The notes below the pieces were generated by a model. That model made no database searches. It was not told the origin of the DNA and was given only the letters and a program-made list of their open reading frames with translations. The position numbers were made by a program, and so were the translations under genes. Below are positions 32,702 to 40,673 of a stretch of DNA of 64,000 nt, in pieces (position 1 is the stretch's first letter; every line of letters begins with the position of its first letter). Source of the stretch: JAFEDN01 sp965651935 (lineage in GTDB: Bacteria > Pseudomonadota > Gammaproteobacteria > Coxiellales > Coxiellaceae); assembly GCA_965651935.1 (NCBI GenBank), contig CBFGTC010000001.1, positions 248,001-312,000 on the forward strand. The letters run 5' to 3'.

Positions 32702-33139
32702 TTAGAATCCAACACCCACTCCCCAGCGTGAACCATAATAACCACCACCATAATATCCTGCATAAGGATATCCATAGTAGCCACGATAAGGATAGCCATA
32801 ATTATAATAACTACGGTAAGGATAACTACCATAGTAGCTGCTTCCGTAATAAGGATAGCTGCTATAATATCCCCGATAATAAGGAGCGGTATAATAACTG
32901 CTATAATACGGATAGCGATAAGTATAACGATAAGAGTAAGGAGTGCGGCTGTAATAATATTGGGAGGAAGAGTAAGAACAAGTTCCGTAATAACCACAAC
33001 CTCTATAATAAGGCGAGGAGTATGTTCCATAATAAGTTCCTGAAGGATACGTACTATAAGCACATCCTGCCATTACCCCTAGCGCCAACAAACCTAATGA
33101 CGCCTTGGTTACGCTAGATAAACATTTTTTCATCTTCAT
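32702..33139 (-). CDS. Tyrosine/glycine-rich lipoprotein
   Basis: This 145-residue product has a lipoprotein signal, with basic MKMKK, hydrophobic ASLGLLALG and lipobox VMAGC (Cys near residue 26). The mature part is extraordinarily rich in Tyr: about 46 of roughly 120 residues, mostly as YY, YPY, RGYYG and SYYG units with Ser, Gly, Pro and Arg. No domain is recognised. GAGGG precedes the ATG and a strong terminator follows the stop, so it looks like a real monocistronic gene. The repetitive composition suggests a self-associating envelope or surface component; that is inference. Confidence 0.75.
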   Translation of the reverse strand: MKMKKCLSSVTKASLGLLALGVMAGCAYSTYPSGTYYGTYSSPYYRGCGYYGTCSYSSSQYYYSRTPYSYRYTYRYPYYSSYYTAPYYRGYYSSYPYYGSSYYGSYPYRSYYNYGYPYRGYYGYPYAGYYGGGYYGSRWGVGVGF

Positions 33140-33236
33140 AAATTATTCCCTCAATTTTGCATTTTTAAAAAATCACATACCCCAAGTATAGCACAAAAAA
33201 TGAACAGTTCATCAGAGTGAAAAGCGGGAATGTAGT

Positions 33237-33749
33237 TTAGTTTTGGATGGAAAGCAGGGATAGACGTTGTAAACAGGAGTTGATATAACGAAACGCTAAT
33301 TCACCAGGCAACTGATTTAAAGAAAAAAATTCAGCGGCAGAGACATCATCTCCGGGAGTTAAGGCGCCGTGGGCATCATCCGCTAAAAAGACTGCTACAT
33401 TTACGGGTTTGTGAGGCACGCAATTATTATAAATTAAATCAAATAAACGCAAGTTATGTGGGGTCAAACCCGTTTCTTCCTGCATTTCCCGGCTAGCCGC
33501 TTCTTCTGGAGTTTCATCGAATTCCTGAAAACCAGCGGGTAAGGCCCACAACCCTTTTTGGGGATCTAGTGCTCTTTTCACTAACAAAACCGCATCATTT
33601 TTTACTAAAAGAACCGCAGCGGCAGGGCTAGGGTTTTGATACAAAATTGTTTCACATGCATTGCAAACTTGACGGCAACGACCTTCAATGAAGCGGGTAT
33701 TAGCGATATTTCCACATGAAAAACAATATCTTATGTAAGATTTAGTCAT
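33237..33749 (-). CDS. Nudix hydrolase with N-terminal zinc ribbon
   Basis: The protein has 170 residues. A Cys4 zinc-ribbon (YCFSCGN ... CRQVCNACE, residues about 9-35) precedes a Nudix domain with the box GFQEFDETPEEAASREMQEETGL (G-5x-E-7x-REx2EExG). LWALPAGF and VAVFLADD are family-like. Such proteins hydrolyse nucleoside diphosphate derivatives such as NADH or ADP-ribose; the specific substrate is not visible. It lies head to head with the atp operon. Confidence 0.88.
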   Translation of the reverse strand: MTKSYIRYCFSCGNIANTRFIEGRCRQVCNACETILYQNPSPAAAVLLVKNDAVLLVKRALDPQKGLWALPAGFQEFDETPEEAASREMQEETGLTPHNLRLFDLIYNNCVPHKPVNVAVFLADDAHGALTPGDDVSAAEFFSLNQLPGELAFRYINSCLQRLSLLSIQN

Positions 33750-33806
33750 GTCTGAGATTATATCATAATGGTCTTAAAAAACGCTTAACGAATGCCAATC
33801 GAGTTG

Positions 33807-33835
33807 TTGCAATATTTGCCACAACCCATTATAAT
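33807..33835 (+). promoter_or_regulatory. Promoter of the atp operon
   Basis: TTGCAA, 17-base spacer, perfect TATAAT. The -10 ends only 8 bases before the atpI ATG (33844), so the predicted transcript begins at or within a few bases of the start codon. No ribosome-binding sequence can fit, which suggests a leaderless or near-leaderless atpI message. Confidence 0.6.
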
Positions 33836-33843
33836 GCTGCGCC

Positions 33844-34200
33844 ATGAGAATGGCCTATCGACTGGTAGCAATGCAAATGTTGATAGCAATAATGATTGCT
33901 GTACTTTGGCTTTACCATGGGCCCGTTTCATCAATTTCGGCAATTTTAGGCGGACTTGCGGCAGTGATCCCCAGTCTTTTTTTCGCATATTATTTTTTCG
34001 CAGTAAATTATGCGCGCCAGGCTGGGAGAATTATTAAAGCGTTTTATTGGGGTGAATTAATTAAACTATTATCCAGCGCTTTTTTAATCGTGTTAATACC
34101 TAAAATTTGGCCTCAGGTGGAGTTGCTGCCTTTAATTGTAGGATTTGCGGCAGCCTGCACGGCAATCGGATGGACTCCTTTACTAGAGAGAAGAAGATAA
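33844..34200 (+). CDS. atpI: ATP synthase accessory protein I
   Basis: This 118-residue membrane protein has four hydrophobic segments, and ISAILGGLAAVIPSLFFAYYFF is typical of AtpI. AtpI helps assemble the c-ring but is dispensable in E. coli. It is the first gene of the atp operon, 4 bases before atpB. Its ATG sits almost on the predicted transcription start; a second in-frame ATG follows two codons later. Confidence 0.88.
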   Translation: MRMAYRLVAMQMLIAIMIAVLWLYHGPVSSISAILGGLAAVIPSLFFAYYFFAVNYARQAGRIIKAFYWGELIKLLSSAFLIVLIPKIWPQVELLPLIVGFAAACTAIGWTPLLERRR

Positions 34201-34204
34201 TAAA

Positions 34205-34999
34205 ATGGCACGCGAAGCTTTATCCGCTGCTGAATACATTCAGCACCATTTAACTCACTGGCAGATTAATCTGAAAACGGGCGTGGTTGGCCCTGATCAT
34301 AGCTTTATGGTATTAAATTTAGATACCCTCTTGGTCTCTATTGTCTTAGGCGTGGCGTTTTTAACTTTTTTCTATTGCATCGCCCGTCGAATGAAAAATG
34401 AAGTCCCCGGTAACACCCAAAATTTGGTCGAGTTAGCAGTAGAAACCATAGACGGTATGGTGAAAGAATCTTTTCACGGCGCAACTCGATTGGTCGGCCC
34501 GCTGGCGCTAACTATATTTGTTTGGGTCTTTTTGATGAATTTTATCGACTTGTTGCCCGTAGATTTAATCCCCCGTTTAATGGGCATGGCAGGCGCAGAT
34601 CATTTCAAAGCAGTCCCCACTACCGATCCCATGTTGACCTTTGCTTTATCAATTACTGTTTTTATTTTAATTATAATTTACAACGTGGCAGCCAAAGGTT
34701 TTGGAGGCTGGTTCAAAGAAATTCTGTCACGGCCTTTTGGCTGGTGGATGCTCCCAGTCAACATTCTATTTCGATTAATTGACGATTTAGTAAAACCCTT
34801 ATCTTTATCTTTGCGTTTATTTGGAAACCTTTTCGCTGGCGAGCTGGTTTTTCTATTAATTGCAATTATGCCATGGTGGACGCAATGGCCTTTAGGTTCG
34901 GTTTGGACCATATTCCATATTTTAATCATCACCATTCAGGCCTTTATATTTATGATCCTGACGGTGGTTTATTTAAATATGGCGCAAGAAACGCATTGA
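34205..34999 (+). CDS. atpB: ATP synthase Fo subunit a
   Basis: This 264-residue multi-pass inner-membrane protein has PLALTIFVWVFLMNFIDLLPVDLIP and KPLSLSLRLFGNLFAGELVF with the essential proton-channel Arg. QAFIFMILTVVYL-N completes the C-terminal block. Length matches gammaproteobacterial subunit a. It forms the proton half-channels with the c-ring. Confidence 0.96.
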   Translation: MAREALSAAEYIQHHLTHWQINLKTGVVGPDHSFMVLNLDTLLVSIVLGVAFLTFFYCIARRMKNEVPGNTQNLVELAVETIDGMVKESFHGATRLVGPLALTIFVWVFLMNFIDLLPVDLIPRLMGMAGADHFKAVPTTDPMLTFALSITVFILIIIYNVAAKGFGGWFKEILSRPFGWWMLPVNILFRLIDDLVKPLSLSLRLFGNLFAGELVFLLIAIMPWWTQWPLGSVWTIFHILIITIQAFIFMILTVVYLNMAQETH

Positions 35000-35051
35000 T
35001 TTTCGATTTTTGATTTGTAAATACATTTATTACTTTAGAGGAGAACACGCT

Positions 35052-35378
35052 ATGACTGATCAGATTTCTCAATTTCTTGATGTCGCTCGCCTAGTGGGAG
35101 GCGTTCAAGGTCTAACCGCCGTTGCCGCCGCATTGCTTATCGGTTTGTCAGCATTAGGCACCGCCATCGGCTTTGGTGTATTGGGCGGTAAATTTTTAGA
35201 AGGCGTAGCTCGCCAACCTGAATTGACCGGTATGCTCATGGGCCGCATGTTCTTAATGGCCGCGTTGGTGGATGCATTTGCCGCTATCGGTATCGCCATG
35301 GGTTTATTTTTAATATTCGCCAAAAACCCATTCTTAACTGAAGTTTATGGCCATCTCACTAAAGTTATTGGTGGTTAA
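35052..35378 (+). CDS. atpE: ATP synthase Fo subunit c
   Basis: I choose the ATG at 35052 because GAGGAG stands 8-10 bases upstream; the frame is open to 35010. The 108-residue product has helix 1 with GLSALGTAIGFGVLGGKFLEGVARQPEL and helix 2 with GRMFLMAALVDAFAAIGIAMGLFLIF, whose Asp is the proton carrier. The usual length is about 80; here 20 or more extra residues (TDQISQFLDVARLVGGVQGL) precede helix 1. Asp rather than a Na-site Glu set suggests proton coupling. Confidence 0.93.
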   Translation: MTDQISQFLDVARLVGGVQGLTAVAAALLIGLSALGTAIGFGVLGGKFLEGVARQPELTGMLMGRMFLMAALVDAFAAIGIAMGLFLIFAKNPFLTEVYGHLTKVIGG

Positions 35379-35380
35379 CA

Positions 35381-35860
35381 ATGGATATTAATCTCACCTT
35401 AGTAGGCCAAATGATCACGTTTGCCATCTTTGTATGGTTTACGATGAAATTTGTTTGGCCCCCTGTTATCAAAGCCATGAAAGACCGCCAAGATAAAATA
35501 GCGGCTGGACTGGCCGCTGCTGAGCAAGGTGAACAAGCATTGCAAATTGCCAATCAACAAGTGGCTGATCAATTCAAAGCGGCTAAAGAAGAGGCGAGTA
35601 AGATATTGGAGCAGGCCCATCAACGCGCTGCTCATATTATTGAAGAAGCTAAAACTCAAGCCAAACACGAAGGTGACCGGATAGTGCAATTGGCCCAAGA
35701 TGAAATTAAAAGAGAATATCATCAGGCCAGGACGCATTTATTAAAACAAATTGCGGGTATTGCTACCGTTGGCGCTGAGAGAATTCTGAAAAGAGAAGTG
35801 GACCGGGCTAGCAACGACCGATTGGTAGATGAATTAATAGGTGAAATAAATAATGGCTGA
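35381..35860 (+). CDS. atpF: ATP synthase Fo subunit b
   Basis: The protein has 159 residues. A single N-terminal membrane helix (NLTLVGQMITFAIFVWFTMKFVWPPV) is followed by a long charged helix (KAMKDRQDKIAAGLAAAEQGEQAL...) forming the peripheral stalk dimer. It begins 2 bases after atpE and overlaps atpH by 8 bases. Length and layout match E. coli subunit b. Confidence 0.95.
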   Translation: MDINLTLVGQMITFAIFVWFTMKFVWPPVIKAMKDRQDKIAAGLAAAEQGEQALQIANQQVADQFKAAKEEASKILEQAHQRAAHIIEEAKTQAKHEGDRIVQLAQDEIKREYHQARTHLLKQIAGIATVGAERILKREVDRASNDRLVDELIGEINNG

Positions 35861-36404
35861 TAATCTTACATTGGCCAGGCCTTACGCCAAAGCTGTTTTT
35901 GAGCTTGCCAAAGCCGGTTCGGCTTTGGACGAATGGGCAAGCATATTGCAGATGCTGGCGGCGTTTGCCACTGATTCACATGCCGCGTCACTATTTGAAA
36001 ATCCTTTAATCACTGAAAAACAATTACACCAGTTTTTTTCAGTGATCAATGAAAAGTTTTTAAGTGGTCTATCTAGCCCCTTAAAGACACAATTGAACAA
36101 TTTTTTAAACGTCCTAATTCGTGAAAAACGCTTGATGGTATTGCCTGAGATTTTTCAACGCTATCAAAATTTGATTTCTGCGCAAAGAGGAATAAAAACA
36201 GTGACGGTGACCTCGGCTCAACCCTTAGACGACAACAGAAGGAAAAACTTGATAGAATCATTAACCCGTCATTTGAAATCCAAAGTGGAAGTCGATTTTC
36301 AGGAAGACTCCAGTCTTATCGGCGGCGCCGTCATTCGTTGCGGAAATTGGGTGATGGACGGTTCCATTAAAGGTAAATTACAAAAAATGCGAGATAGTTT
36401 ATGA
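35853..36404 (+). CDS. atpH: ATP synthase F1 subunit delta
   Basis: The protein has 183 residues. LARPYAKAVFELAKAGSALDEW and LIREKRLMVLPEIFQRYQNL are typical of OSCP/delta, and DSSLIGGAVIRCGNWVMDGSIKGKLQKM is the C-terminal signature. It links the top of F1 to the b stalk. It overlaps atpF by 8 and atpA by 4 bases. Confidence 0.95.
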   Translation: MADNLTLARPYAKAVFELAKAGSALDEWASILQMLAAFATDSHAASLFENPLITEKQLHQFFSVINEKFLSGLSSPLKTQLNNFLNVLIREKRLMVLPEIFQRYQNLISAQRGIKTVTVTSAQPLDDNRRKNLIESLTRHLKSKVEVDFQEDSSLIGGAVIRCGNWVMDGSIKGKLQKMRDSL

Positions 36405-37942
36405 CCACACAATTAAGAGCCACTGAAATCAGCGATATTATCAAATCGCAAATTGCTCAAACCGACTTAAGTGCACAAGTACGCACCGAAGGCAAAATAG
36501 TTAATTTAAAAGACGGTATCGTGCGTATTTACGGTTTGGATAATGTCATGTTTGGAGAAATGATTGAATTTCCCGGAAACACCTTTGGTTTGGCGCTTAA
36601 CTTAGAGCGTGACTCGGTCGGCGCTGTGGTCTTAGGAGACTATGAGCATCTTGAAGAAGGGATGACCGCGCGTTGCACAGGACGAATTTTACAAGTGCCA
36701 GTAGGCGAAGGCCTATTGGGACGAGTTGTCAATGCGTTGGGTGAACCTATTGATGGGAAAGGAGCGATCCAATATTCTGAAACCTCTCCTATTGAGAAAG
36801 TGGCTCCCGGCGTTATTCATCGTCAATCAGTGAACCAGCCTATGCAAACGGGAATTAAATCGATCGATGCGTTAGTGCCGATTGGGAGAGGACAGCGCGA
36901 GCTCATCATCGGCGATAGACAAACGGGTAAAACCGCCATTGCACTCGACGCGATCATCAATCAAAAAGGCACGGGTGTTAAATGTATTTATGTGGCTATT
37001 GGTCAAAAAGCCTCTTCCATTGCCTCCGTTGTACGCAAATTAGAAGAACATGGCGCGATGGATCATACCATTATCGTCGCTGCCAGCGCCGCCGATTCCG
37101 CCGCGATGCAATATATCGCTCCGTATTCAGGTTGCTCAATGGGCGAATATTTTCGCGACATCGGCCAAGATGCCTTAATTATTTATGACGATTTGACCAA
37201 ACAAGCCTGGGCTTACCGTCAAGTTTCATTATTATTGCGTCGGCCTCCGGGACGCGAAGCTTACCCTGGCGATGTGTTCTATTTACACTCTCGTTTACTG
37301 GAACGAGCTGCCCGAGTGAGCGCTGCTTATGTAGAACAAATCACCAATGGTAAAGTAAAAGGCAAGACCGGATCATTAACAGCCTTACCCATCATCGAAA
37401 CTCAAGCCGGTGACGTTTCGGCCTTCGTACCCACCAACGTCATCTCCATTACCGATGGTCAAATTTTCTTGGACGTGAATTTATTCAATTCCGGTATCCG
37501 TCCAGCGATCAACTCCGGTTTATCCGTGTCACGGGTAGGAGGAGCTGCACAAACTCATATCATCAAGAAATTGGCTGGGACCTTACGTTTAGCCTTAGCT
37601 CAATTTAGAGAACTAGAAGCATTCGCGCAATTTGCATCCGATTTAGACGAAGCAACCCGCAAGCAATTAGAGCGCGGTCAACGCTTAGTTGAAGTGTTAA
37701 AACAAAAACAATACAACCCATTAAGTGTTGCCGAAATCGCTTTTAGTTGGTTTGTGGCTGAAAAGGGCTATTTAGATGACGTCGAGATCAAAAAAGTTCG
37801 CGGTTTTAACGAAGCTCTGCTGAGTTACCTGCGTGATCAGCATGCCGATCTGCTGGCGGAAATTAATGCCAAACCTGAGCTCAGCGACGCTATCTCTAAA
37901 AAAATGCATACCGTAGTAGAACAATTTAAGAAGACTTACTAA
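36401..37942 (+). CDS. atpA: ATP synthase F1 subunit alpha
   Basis: This 513-residue non-catalytic nucleotide-binding subunit has LIIGDRQTGKTAIALD (P-loop), ALIIYDDLTKQAWAYRQVSLLLRRPPGREAYPGD (Walker B region), and PAINSGLSVSRVGGAAQ (ATP synthase signature with the catalytic arginine). Length is as in E. coli. The ATG overlaps the atpH stop (ATGA). Confidence 0.97.
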   Translation: MTTQLRATEISDIIKSQIAQTDLSAQVRTEGKIVNLKDGIVRIYGLDNVMFGEMIEFPGNTFGLALNLERDSVGAVVLGDYEHLEEGMTARCTGRILQVPVGEGLLGRVVNALGEPIDGKGAIQYSETSPIEKVAPGVIHRQSVNQPMQTGIKSIDALVPIGRGQRELIIGDRQTGKTAIALDAIINQKGTGVKCIYVAIGQKASSIASVVRKLEEHGAMDHTIIVAASAADSAAMQYIAPYSGCSMGEYFRDIGQDALIIYDDLTKQAWAYRQVSLLLRRPPGREAYPGDVFYLHSRLLERAARVSAAYVEQITNGKVKGKTGSLTALPIIETQAGDVSAFVPTNVISITDGQIFLDVNLFNSGIRPAINSGLSVSRVGGAAQTHIIKKLAGTLRLALAQFRELEAFAQFASDLDEATRKQLERGQRLVEVLKQKQYNPLSVAEIAFSWFVAEKGYLDDVEIKKVRGFNEALLSYLRDQHADLLAEINAKPELSDAISKKMHTVVEQFKKTY

Positions 37943-37943
37943 G

Positions 37944-38822
37944 ATGACACAAACGAGAGAAGTCCGCGAACAAATTAAAAGCATCCAGAGTACCCAAAAG
38001 ATTACTCATGCGATGGAGTTGGTTGCCGCCAGCAAAATGCGCAAAGCGCAGGAACGCATGGCCCAGTCCCGTCCTTATGCCACTAAGATACGCCAAGTAA
38101 TTCGGCATGTGGGTCAAAGTAGCAGCGAATATCACCATCCTTACCTTACCGTCCGCAAAAATTTAGAGCGGATAGGTTTTATCGTCGTCACCAGCGATAG
38201 AGGTCTGTGCGGTGGTTTGAATATTAACTTATTTCGAACTTTGTTGAAGTTTATGCAGGAACATCAACAAAGAGGCGTTCACCATGATTTGTGTTTGATT
38301 GGCCGTAAAGGCAAATTATTTTTCAAGCGCCATGGTCAAGGCATTCTCGGTGTTGCCGAGAACTTAGGAGACAAACCCGCTGTTCAAGATTTGGTTGGTG
38401 TAGTCAAAGTCATGCTGGATCTATACGATCAAGGCAAAATTGATGCGGTTTATATTGCTTATAATGAATTCGTCAACACCATGACCCAAAAACCCGTGAT
38501 TCGACAATTATTACCGTTGGTCGATATCCAGGAACCCGTCGCAGAAGAAACCACAGGTCATTGGGATTATATATACGAACCGGACTCTGCAAAAGAATTA
38601 TTAGATAAGCTATTAGTCCGTTACATAGAATCACAAGTCTACCAGGCGGTAGTGGAAAATCTGGCTTGTTTTCAATCCGCTCAAATGGTAGCGATGAAAA
38701 ATGCAACTGAAAATGCCGGAGAATTAATTAAAGAATTGCAAATGATCTACAATAAAGCTCGTCAAGCCAGCATTACTCGCGAAATTGCGGAAATTGTCGG
38801 CGGCGCGGCGGCGATAGAATAA
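37944..38822 (+). CDS. atpG: ATP synthase F1 subunit gamma
   Basis: The 292-residue central rotor shaft starts REVREQIKSIQSTQKITHAMELVAASKMRKAQ and has VTSDRGLCGGLN in the middle. The C-terminal helix MKNATENAGELIKELQMIYNKARQASITREIAEIVGGAAAIE is diagnostic. It begins one base after atpA stops. Confidence 0.96.
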   Translation: MTQTREVREQIKSIQSTQKITHAMELVAASKMRKAQERMAQSRPYATKIRQVIRHVGQSSSEYHHPYLTVRKNLERIGFIVVTSDRGLCGGLNINLFRTLLKFMQEHQQRGVHHDLCLIGRKGKLFFKRHGQGILGVAENLGDKPAVQDLVGVVKVMLDLYDQGKIDAVYIAYNEFVNTMTQKPVIRQLLPLVDIQEPVAEETTGHWDYIYEPDSAKELLDKLLVRYIESQVYQAVVENLACFQSAQMVAMKNATENAGELIKELQMIYNKARQASITREIAEIVGGAAAIE

Positions 38823-38840
38823 AACTCGAGGTAAATTTTT

Positions 38841-40226
38841 ATGAGTGAACAACAACAAACGGGTAAAGTGGTCGAAATCATCGGAGCAGTTGTCGACGTT
38901 GAGTTCGAACGCGGTTATGTTCCTAAAATTTATGATGCATTGCGCATTCCTTCGCACAATTTGACTTTAGAAGTGCAACAGCAATTGGGTGACAATACGG
39001 TGCGTACTATTGCACTTGGCGTCACAGAAGGCTTAACTCGATCTGCTGAAGCAATCAATACCGGAAAACCCATCTCTGTGCCGGTAGGCGAGAAAACCTT
39101 AGGTAGGATCATGAATGTGCTAGGTGAGCCTATTGATGAAGCCGGTCCAATCGATGCTCCTACTGAGTCTATCCATCGTAAACCACCTGAATTTGTTGAC
39201 TTAGCCGGTAGCACCGAATTATTAGAGACTGGCGTGAAAGTGATTGATTTATTATGCCCCTTCGCGAAAGGAGGCAAAGTAGGTTTATTCGGAGGCGCCG
39301 GGGTCGGGAAGACCGTCAACATGATGGAGTTGATTCGCAATATTGCGATTGAACATAGTGGTTATTCCGTATTTGCCGGTGTGGGAGAACGTACCCGTGA
39401 AGGAAACGACTTCTATCATGAGATGCAAGAATCCAAAGTATTGGATAAAGTTTCATTAGTTTATGGTCAAATGAATGAACCACCGGGGAATCGTCTCCGC
39501 GTAGCATTGACCGGTTTGACCATCGCTGAAAGCTTTCGTGATGAAGGCCGTGACGTTCTGCTGTTTATCGACAATATTTATCGTTACACTCTAGCTGGGG
39601 TAGAAGTTTCGGCATTATTAGGCCGTATGCCTTCCGCTGTAGGTTATCAACCGACTTTGGCTGAAGAAATGGGACAATTGCAAGAGCGGATCACTTCCAC
39701 CAAAACCGGATCAATTACTTCCATCCAAGCCGTTTATGTTCCGGCGGATGACTTGACTGATCCATCCCCCGCAACCACGTTCGCTCACTTAGACGCCACC
39801 GTTGTATTATCTCGGCAAATTGCGGAACGCGGTATCTATCCCGCCATTGACCCATTGGATTCAACCAGCCGGCAATTAGATCCCTTAATCATCGGCGAAG
39901 AGCACTACCAAGTGGCCCGCGGCGTTCAAGAAACTTTACAACGTTATAAAGAACTGAAAGATATTATTGCGATCTTAGGTATGGACGAGTTATCCGATGA
40001 CGATAAAATGATCGTGCGCCGTGCCCGTAAAATTGAGCGATTTTTATCACAACCCTTCTTCGTAGCGGAAGTATTTACCGGCCAAAGTGGAAAATACGTT
40101 TCATTGCGAGACACCATCCGCGGATTCAAAGGTATCCTGCAAGGTGAATACGACAACTTACCTGAACAAGCTTTTTATATGGTAGGTTCCATCGAAGAAG
40201 TGATCGAAAAAGCCAAGACTTTATAG
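38841..40226 (+). CDS. atpD: ATP synthase F1 subunit beta
   Basis: This 461-residue catalytic subunit has the Walker A GLFGGAGVGKTVNMMELI, GVGERTREGNDFYHEM (catalytic Glu of GER), DVLLFIDNIYRYT (Walker B; Tyr replaces the Phe usual in IFRFT) and PSAVGYQPTLAEEMG. YPAIDPLDSTSRQLDPLI follows. An AGGTAA-type ribosome-binding sequence precedes the ATG. Length is normal. Confidence 0.97.
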   Translation: MSEQQQTGKVVEIIGAVVDVEFERGYVPKIYDALRIPSHNLTLEVQQQLGDNTVRTIALGVTEGLTRSAEAINTGKPISVPVGEKTLGRIMNVLGEPIDEAGPIDAPTESIHRKPPEFVDLAGSTELLETGVKVIDLLCPFAKGGKVGLFGGAGVGKTVNMMELIRNIAIEHSGYSVFAGVGERTREGNDFYHEMQESKVLDKVSLVYGQMNEPPGNRLRVALTGLTIAESFRDEGRDVLLFIDNIYRYTLAGVEVSALLGRMPSAVGYQPTLAEEMGQLQERITSTKTGSITSIQAVYVPADDLTDPSPATTFAHLDATVVLSRQIAERGIYPAIDPLDSTSRQLDPLIIGEEHYQVARGVQETLQRYKELKDIIAILGMDELSDDDKMIVRRARKIERFLSQPFFVAEVFTGQSGKYVSLRDTIRGFKGILQGEYDNLPEQAFYMVGSIEEVIEKAKTL

Positions 40227-40236
40227 AGAAAAAAAT

Positions 40237-40671
40237 ATGGCTGCAAAGACAATGAAATTGGATATCGTCAGTGCGGAACAAGCTTTGTTTCACGGCGTGG
40301 TGACTTTTTTATCCGTCAGTGGCAATCTCGGCGAACTGGGAATCCATCCAGGTCATACGGCTTTATTAACCTCTCTTAAGCCTGGCCAAGTTCGTGCGCA
40401 ATTAGCCGAGGGTCGGGAAGAAATTTTTTATATCTCTGGCGGAATGTTAGAAGTTCAACCGGAATTGGCCACCATTTTAGCTGATACGGCCTTTCGCGCC
40501 GCCGATTTAGACGAGGCAGCCGCTAAAGCCGCAGTGGAACATGCCGAAAGAGTGATAGGCGAGCGCAAGGCTGGTGTGGAATATTCTACTGCACTCACGG
40601 AGTTAGCTGAAGCTACTGCACAATTGCGCGCCATTCAAATGCTACGCAAACGTCTCCACGGCGAGAGATAA
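40237..40671 (+). CDS. atpC: ATP synthase F1 subunit epsilon
   Basis: The protein has 144 residues. LDIVSAEQALFHGVVTFLSVSGNLGELGIHPGHTALLTSLKPG is the N-terminal beta-sandwich, and a C-terminal helical hairpin (DEAAAKAAVEHAERVIGE...) completes the inhibitory subunit. It is followed 2 bases later by glmU, the usual gammaproteobacterial order. Confidence 0.95.
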   Translation: MAAKTMKLDIVSAEQALFHGVVTFLSVSGNLGELGIHPGHTALLTSLKPGQVRAQLAEGREEIFYISGGMLEVQPELATILADTAFRAADLDEAAAKAAVEHAERVIGERKAGVEYSTALTELAEATAQLRAIQMLRKRLHGER

Positions 40672-40673
40672 AC

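Noticed and set aside
32593..33063. Ile/Val-rich 156-residue frame on the minus strand (and an Asn/His/Lys-rich frame 32686-33117 on the plus strand)
   Set aside because: Both are shadow frames of the repetitive Tyr-rich lipoprotein gene; TAY-rich DNA automatically opens the other frames. The lipoprotein frame has the signal peptide, ribosome-binding site and terminator.
38930..39340. 136-residue minus-strand frame inside atpD
   Set aside because: Antisense to a fully conserved ATP synthase beta gene; composition is that of a complementary shadow with no start signals.
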